Source: Coniferiporia sulphurascens
Taxonomy: Eukaryota > Basidiomycota > Agaricomycetes > Hymenochaetales > Hymenochaetaceae
Length of the DNA stretch: 64,000 nucleotides
Direction of reading: 5' to 3'
Assembly: GCA_002794785.1 (NCBI GenBank)
Contig: NBBA01000001.1
Location: 1,798,001-1,862,000, forward strand
Shown one piece after another: positions 58,201 through 64,000 of the stretch. A model generated the notes under the pieces. That model was not told the DNA's origin. It searched no databases and was given only the letters and a program-made list of their open reading frames with translations. Made by a program: the position numbers and the translations under genes. Position 1 is the first letter of the stretch; every line of letters starts with the position of its first letter.

Positions 58201-58481
58201 GGCTTTACTTGCGGATATCAGTGTATTTTTATTCTATTCCCGATGTATTAAGCCGCTTTACGGTGCTTTGGTTAAAACCGGTCGGCGCGACCACCGTGAC
58301 AGTATCACGACCCCGTGATCGTGTGCGACGCGTTCCGGCACGTAATTTTGGCAAGTTCAAAGAACCCAAGCCTTGTCATTTAATCAAGGTCAACCTTCTC
58401 ATGTAAGATTAAAGCAACACGACTTAGAACCTTTCTGTTTCCGCCCACCATCTCCTCTTCTAGATTTGCGCACATTTTATC

Positions 58482-60839
58482 ATGGCTCCTGACGACAGTA
58501 ATGCGGGTCTAACTAGGACATCGTCGTTCGTACAGGGCTCGACGTCTACCGCTTCTGAAAGTAGTGTGTGCGTTGAACACCCTGCGGAAAAAATAAGAGA
58601 CGCGAACATCGCCATACATAGCGAAGGGAGTGGTAAACTTCGGTACGCGCTTATAAGGCATGCAAATTTGTGAAGCAGTCGACTAGACGACCTCCTTTCG
58701 GTTCTAATGTCTATAGCTATAGCAAACTAGAAGTCATCGAGTTATCAGATTCAGATGACGATCTCGAGCCGTGCGTCCTCCAGTCTCGTGGAAGTACACG
58801 CGTATGCTGAATGAACGAAGTAGGTCGCCCATTAAGAAAGCGACGTCCGTCGACGATCCTTTTCTGAGTTCCCCGAGAAAAGCTGTACCTGCATTAACTG
58901 TATCGACGGACGCGGTTATACCAGAAAGTGAAAGTGACTCTGGGTCTGATATCCAACCATTCCGGTGAGCTAATGCATGATGTACCCGGAAAGTATATCA
59001 CCTTATATTGTTAAATCATCAGCGCCCCAAGGTCCAAACTCAAGTCACCCTGGTCGCGTCGAGCAGTCATTTCGGACTCTGAAGTTGAGGAGGAAGAGAT
59101 CACTGATGAAGTCGACGTAAATTTCCACGACGATCCTGCAGTACTCGTTATGAATGACCCACCCTCCTCACGCAAGCCTCTTCCTCGATCAGACGCGCCT
59201 TCGGGCAAACCAAAACTGAAGGCGCTTACATTCACCGGGCCTGTGATCGAAAACACTCCATCTGGCGGAAAAGTCTTGACTGCGGACCCTCCGTCGCCTT
59301 TTACGCCTCTTATTTTGCGAAATAGCAACCCGGCGGATCGGGGTTTGCAGTCAGACTACCTTACGCCCGCTTCAACTTCGCCTACCAAAGGTAAAGCGTG
59401 GGCTAAAAGCAACACGAAAGGACCGTCCGGAATAGACCTGCGTATCGATGCAGCCTTGAATCTCACTTCAGTGACGGGCCCCTTATCGGCGTTGGCGTTA
59501 CCAGAAACCCCAGCTGGCGCTAAGCCTCCAACAAGAAAGCGGATGACAAAAAAGGCTCTGGAAGAACAAAAGCAAGCGCAGCTCGCTGCATACGCGCAGA
59601 CACTATTTGATGATTTGAACGAGGCAGTTTTCGAGAGCCGACTTCCGAAGAATACTGCATTACTGTGGAACAAGAAATTGCAGACAACGGCAGGACGAGC
59701 GAAGTGGCATGTGCAAGTCTATACTGTACCCTAATTAATACCCATATGTTTGTTTACTATTTGCTCACCGTTACAGAAGTAGCCAAAAGGTGGAGACGAC
59801 CTCCATCGAGCTCGCGACAAAAGTTCTTGATTGTGAAGGTATGTCAATGGGTGTCTCTTTTCTTTCACATGCTTGACTTCCTGCTGTATTGACGTCTGTA
59901 ATAGAGCGCATACGCAATACCCTTTCCCATGAAATGTGTCACCTGGCATGCTGGGTGATCAACCGCAACCCGAAAGAAAACCATGGAGGAATATGGTCTG
60001 GCTGGTGCGTCTTCTCCTTCTCCAACCGCGTAATAGCACTTCCTCATGAGTGTTCTGAAGGGCTAAAAAAGTAATGCGAAAGAGGCATGATATTGTGATC
60101 ACGGTATGTTTATCATCGAAGACTATTGGTCAGTGGCACCTCATACTCCTAAGTCTAGACCAAGCATTCGTACAATATAGCCTACAAGTTTGAGTGGCAG
60201 TGCCAAACTGCGACTTGCAAGAAAATGTAAGAAGGGGCTATTTAATCACTTCCGATGGTCACTAATGTTCCTTCCTTCCTCCAGATACGGACGGCATAGT
60301 AAATCCATTGACCCCAAAAATTCCAGTTCGTATCTAGTCATTACCAGCCGCTGAATTTGCTCTCTGAAATGTGACCGTCACCGCGGGTAGTTTGTGGAGT
60401 GTGCAAAATAGGGGAGCTCCTTCCCCTTTTCCAGACTCGTTCGCGGAAGACCAAAGCGGATAGCAATCTAGCTGCAGACAAAACTCGCGGTGAGTGTTTG
60501 CTGTGTATCCAGTGTACACGAGTTTCTAATGACACTCACTTAGCCTCACCGTCAACGCTGGACAACTTGTTCCCGCGTCGCCCACCTGGTGGTATAGGGA
60601 CGCCATCGCACCTTAGGCAGCGCAGCGATGCGTCTTCTGCAGCTTCCACTCCTGGTGCCGGTCGCGAACTCTCGGGCGCGGATACGGACACGGACGACTG
60701 TGTCACCGAAATCAAGCCCCCGAATTTATCCCAAGTCACTGTTAAAGCTAAAGGAGGCCGCAAGGACGAGGGAGACTTTGAGCGTACCTTGAATAAACTC
60801 GCCACGCATGTATCTTTCATCGATCTTACAAAGGACTAA
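58482..60839 (+). CDS. SprT-like zinc metalloprotease, GCNA type
   Basis: Predicted nuclear protease of the GCNA/ACRC branch of SprT proteins, acting on DNA-protein crosslinks. The long N-terminal half is acidic and disordered, with a SUMO-interaction-like motif, KLEVIELSDSDDD, near 58728-58765. The catalytic part begins at AYAQTLFDDLNEAVFESRLP and LWNKKLQTTAGRAKW. The zinc site is LSHEMCHLACWVI (HExxH) near 59930, with a likely third ligand in ENHGGIWSGW. A C-terminal zinc-ribbon follows: YKFEWQCQTATC, YGRHSKSIDP and SSCGVCKIGELL. The tail is Ser/Pro-rich and ends THVSFIDLTKD, again SIM-like. Seven or more introns split the gene. All catalytic pieces are present; splice sites in the first 600 bp are uncertain. 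Confidence 0.87.
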
Positions 60840-61614
60840 ATACGGATGGATCCCTCTGCTCCATCTCTAAGTATTTCTTGATTCTCGCCCCGCCCGATCA
60901 GTCATCTTGTCTCTGCATTCCCGACATCTGTCTGTTTTCCGTCACTGCTTTCTATGTGCACATACGTGCTAAATGCTTCCGTGTAGATTTCACTTTAATA
61001 TTAGAAAATATCGCCCCGCTCTGTTGCTTCTTGCTATTGTTTTCGCCAAAATCACCTCATCGCGTATCCAAGTGCATTCTGGCGCCTTTTCCTTTCAACA
61101 TAGTATTAGTCCTGTTCTATCATTTGCTATTTCTGTTTGATCGTCAATTTAATTGGTACTGATAAGCTAGCTGAGGACGCGCGCGTATAAACGCCGATCG
61201 TGACTTGCAGTGGCAGATCCACTAGACGAACTCTAATCCTCTCCTTTACCGATTCTATCCTTGACTGCACCAATCTGCACTCCATTTGACTCTGCGTGTG
61301 GAAGATAAGTACACTGTACGATGCTTTCAGTAAATTTATTGCAAGATTTAAGTAGTACAACAGAAGGACAGCGACCAAAATCGAATCGGCGACAAATAAC
61401 AAATACAGGCACAACATACTACAAGAGACGACAAGCGAGAGCAAAACAACGTCTGGCGTCAGGGGGAAAAGGGGGTGTCTAGGTGAACAATAGGGAAGGG
61501 TGTAGTGACCCAAGATTTGTGTACTTAGTTAGACGCCTCCTTTTTCCCCTGTGCCGACTACAACAAAATAGCAGCCTGAATACACTTGTAAGAAAATGTG
61601 GAGGGCAAGCCTCG
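60840..61614. other. Convergent intergenic region
   Basis: AT-rich stretch between two convergent gene ends. No gene is seen; it must contain both 3' UTRs. Confidence 0.5.
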
Positions 61615-64000
61615 CTAAAAGTAATCCGGATGCAAACTAAGATAATCAGTCAAGTTTCCCGAACCGCCCTTACTGAGAATGACAACGTTAGAGGCCAACG
61701 CCGCCCTCACGGCAGTTCCGGGTTTCTCAGTTGCATATTTTTTGGGGAAACGCTTCCGAAGTGTTTCACAAAGAGTAGATCGCACCATTGAGGACGTTCC
61801 AGAGGAACGCAACTCCCGCAACACGTCCACAAGGTTCACCAAGCTTGGGTCGACCGCTTTGCGCTGGCTCGTATTGATCGTCTTAGAGGTGGACGATGAT
61901 GAGGATTGGGCAGATCCGGAAGCGGCTTGCGGCGACGTAGTTTTCTGAGTGGTCGAAGAGCCGGCAGAGGCTACTGCCTTAGGTGCTTGTACTGACGTTG
62001 TTGGCGGTGTTGTAGGCTTTATTACAGGCGCCGGCTGCTTGGGTTCCGGCTGGAGCTGCGTTGCAGGTTTCTGTGCTGCGACTGGCTTCGTAGTGGGGAG
62101 CGGTTTTATGGGTTGCGTCACGGGCTGTGCTGCGGGTGCTTGTGGTACAACTGGTTTCGTAATGGGGACAGGCTTTGCAGGCCCCGTCACGGACTGTGCT
62201 GCGGGTGTTTGTGGTATAGCCGGCTTTATAACGGGCGTCGGCTTTGTGGGCTGCGTCCCAACCTGTGTTGCAGGTTTCTGCGGTATGATCAGCTGTGCGA
62301 CGGCGGTCGACTTCGTGGACTCTGGCTGAAGCTGCGTTGGATCCTTTTGCGGTACAGCTTTTTCTGTAATAAGGTCCGACTTATCAGGTTCTTTCCCAAA
62401 TTGTGTCGAGGATTTCTGTAACGCAGTATTCAGTTGCGCCGTAACAGCACTGGGTTTCGCAGGTTCTGCCTGGAGTTGGGGCGCGGAATTCTGCGGCATT
62501 TCTGCATCCGCAACGGGGGCTGGTTTTGTGGGCTCCTGTGACGCAGGTTTTTGAGGTACAGGCACCACCATAACGAAGGTCGGCTTCGTGGATCCTGACT
62601 GAAGCTGCGTCACCGCTTTTTGCAGGACATCCGTCTCTGTAACGGGAGACGAATCTGCGGTTTCCCTCTTTAATTGTATCGCAAGTTTCTCTGCACCAGT
62701 TGGCTTTGTAACAGCAGCCCCTTTCACTGGCTCTTCCTGGGGTCCCGTCGCGTTGATTGGAATTGCAGTTCCTGCATTGGGTGCGGACTTTGCGGGCTCC
62801 AGTGGGACTATTATTGCAGACATCTGACTCGGGGATATAGCCAGCACCATATCCAACCCCATAACGGGAGTCGTTTCTGTAGGTTCCGACTCAGGTTCTT
62901 GCTCAAGTAAACCCATGTCACGAGAGCGGCCGATTTGTCCAGTGTTAAGGAAGATACGGCCTTCTTCCGTCTGCCAGTTAACGTCAAAAAAGGAGACTAC
63001 ATTGGCATCTCGAGCAAGTTCGAGATACCCCTTTAGACCAGTCGCTCCGGCCTGCCGGTACGTTTCAGGGTTCGTCTGAATGAGTAGAATATCAAGAGAC
63101 GTCAACGATGTGCTTAGATTCCCGCGTATTCGCTCCTGTTCCAATACTTCGATCAGATCCATGAATGAACGGATATCGCTGTGTCTGATTTTGGGTCCGG
63201 GAGACGGGGGCGTTTGATAAGTGGCGTTGTGTGGTATGTTAATAATACACAGTTCGTGTAGATATGGATTGATATATGTGGTAATTCCGGGTGTGTCGCA
63301 AACGGCTGCCATAGGGTCACTGGAACTGTACTCCTCCACAAGAAGAGTATTAACGGATTCTCGGAGCTCTAGGCTAATAGTTTCCGCATTTTGAAGGACG
63401 GTAATCTCCGCGTTATTCTCATCATCCCGGAATTCATCCTCGGAACTGGGCCGGCAGGCTTGAGTAGAATCAGCTAGTGTATTCCCCACTATAAGAGTTT
63501 GAATTCCTCGAGAAACCTGATCCGATGATGGCGCGAAGGGACGTAATAATACCTGGTCATCGGTGTATGTCTGAGTGGCCCGCGAAGCAACATTTCGTCT
63601 CTGGTCCGCTTCACTTTCCCTGGATGACCCCATACTAAGTTTAGGTTTCAGCGATTGTACGCCGGTCGGAGGGAACGAGCTTGATACGCACCGGGTGGAG
63701 GCATGCTTTCCAAGGGAGGACACAGTATCACCTTCCCTAGTCATTCCAGTAACTTGAGATAGCTCCAATGGTTCCACGCACGTATGCACGGATGCTTCTG
63801 AGAGGGATGGGGACTCATGAACCCACGGCGACGGCAACTCGGGACGCGAGTATGAAAGTGGGAAAGTCTTTGCCATTATAGGACTTCGACTAATGAGAGC
63901 ACATGTTTTGACAGCGGGACTCTCGCATTCAACAATGTCGGATTTCCAATCAAGATTTCCATCAGCCAGATATTTCAAGCCGCGATGGGTAGCCTTAGGT
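61615..64000 (-). CDS. Protein with two LOTUS-like domains and proline-rich repeats (partial)
   Basis: The frame is open to the right window edge, so the N-terminus is missing. After a Ser/Thr-rich stretch comes a winged-helix segment resembling LOTUS/OST-HTH: IRSFMDLIEVLEQERIRGNL, then QTNPETYRQAGATGLKGYLE and LARDANVVSFFDVNWQ. A repetitive region of 23-residue units follows (motifs such as QKPATQ, PVIKPAIPQ, TKPVVPQ). The C-terminus, LVNLVDVLRELRSSGTSSMV, LRKRFPKKYA and ALASNVVILSKGG, looks like a second, more diverged copy of the same fold. LOTUS domains bind RNA structures and RNA helicases, and in fungi often follow a NYN RNase domain, which could lie outside the window. No intron is needed within this part. 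Confidence 0.7.
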   Translation of the reverse strand, partial: PKATHRGLKYLADGNLDWKSDIVECESPAVKTCALISRSPIMAKTFPLSYSRPELPSPWVHESPSLSEASVHTCVEPLELSQVTGMTREGDTVSSLGKHASTRCVSSSFPPTGVQSLKPKLSMGSSRESEADQRRNVASRATQTYTDDQVLLRPFAPSSDQVSRGIQTLIVGNTLADSTQACRPSSEDEFRDDENNAEITVLQNAETISLELRESVNTLLVEEYSSSDPMAAVCDTPGITTYINPYLHELCIINIPHNATYQTPPSPGPKIRHSDIRSFMDLIEVLEQERIRGNLSTSLTSLDILLIQTNPETYRQAGATGLKGYLELARDANVVSFFDVNWQTEEGRIFLNTGQIGRSRDMGLLEQEPESEPTETTPVMGLDMVLAISPSQMSAIIVPLEPAKSAPNAGTAIPINATGPQEEPVKGAAVTKPTGAEKLAIQLKRETADSSPVTETDVLQKAVTQLQSGSTKPTFVMVVPVPQKPASQEPTKPAPVADAEMPQNSAPQLQAEPAKPSAVTAQLNTALQKSSTQFGKEPDKSDLITEKAVPQKDPTQLQPESTKSTAVAQLIIPQKPATQVGTQPTKPTPVIKPAIPQTPAAQSVTGPAKPVPITKPVVPQAPAAQPVTQPIKPLPTTKPVAAQKPATQLQPEPKQPAPVIKPTTPPTTSVQAPKAVASAGSSTTQKTTSPQAASGSAQSSSSSTSKTINTSQRKAVDPSLVNLVDVLRELRSSGTSSMVRSTLCETLRKRFPKKYATEKPGTAVRAALASNVVILSKGGSGNLTDYLSLHPDYF
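62000..62480. repeat. 69-bp tandem repeat inside the LOTUS-like gene
   Basis: The short motif TGCAGGTTTC/TGCGGGTGTT recurs with an exact 69-bp period at about 62062, 62131, 62200, 62269, 62338 and 62407. It encodes 23-residue Pro/Lys/Thr-rich units. Units are diverged but length is strictly kept. Confidence 0.85.

Noticed and set aside
61949..62329. Gly/Cys-rich plus frame resembling a repetitive secreted protein
   Set aside because: It is the reverse of the 69-bp proline-rich repeat; the minus frame is far longer and has domains.

Overview
The window looks like nuclear DNA of a filamentous basidiomycete, probably an Agaricomycete. Genes are compact, split by many short introns (mostly about 45-65 bp, GT-AG), and placed on both strands with short shared promoters. 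The recognisable proteins are fungal housekeeping and regulatory families: DOT1, NIC96, a TOK1-type channel, a MATA-type HMG-box factor. No operons, Shine-Dalgarno sites or CRISPR arrays are expected or seen. The taxonomic call is an inference from gene structure and protein resemblance.

Layout. Positions 51-8150 hold DOT1 histone methyltransferase (+), an RVS167-type BAR/SH3 protein (-), the ribosome maturation factor SDO1 (+) and ALG1 mannosyltransferase (-). A 1.3-kb dispersed repeat at about 8350-9670 and an inverted relative at about 17410-18785 bracket DNA polymerase alpha subunit B (-), nucleoporin NIC96 (+) and the splicing factor YJU2 (-). A 95-bp near-perfect foldback lies just beyond the second repeat. 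Then come TRAPP subunit TRS31 (+), a class-1A-like dihydroorotate dehydrogenase (+) and an HMG-box factor (-). After a gene-poor stretch at 23.5-25.4 kb follow a PARP with WGR domain (+), an MFAP1-type spliceosome protein (-) and the proteasome assembly factor UMP1 (+).

Two intron-containing tRNA-Lys(CTT) genes face each other at 32.4 and 40.7 kb. Between them are a BTB protein (-), a short protein with only a cullin N-terminal domain (+), and RPS29 (+). The BTB and cullin-like genes share one promoter region.

The right part holds an unrecognised coiled-coil protein (+), a TOK1 two-pore potassium channel (-), a Pumilio-family RNA-binding protein (-), a UVRAG/Vps38-like PI3-kinase subunit (-), an unrecognised acidic protein with an apparent frameshift (+), a GCNA-like SprT protease (+), and a protein cut by the window edge with two LOTUS-like domains flanking a proline-rich repeat (-).

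Most genes act independently. Divergent pairs with short shared promoters are RVS167/SDO1, POL12/NIC96, MFAP1/UMP1, BTB/cullin-like and UVRAG/unknown. The least ordinary items are the N-terminal-only cullin beside a BTB gene, the tandem-LOTUS protein, the inverted repeats with conserved end hairpins, and the foldback at 18.9 kb.
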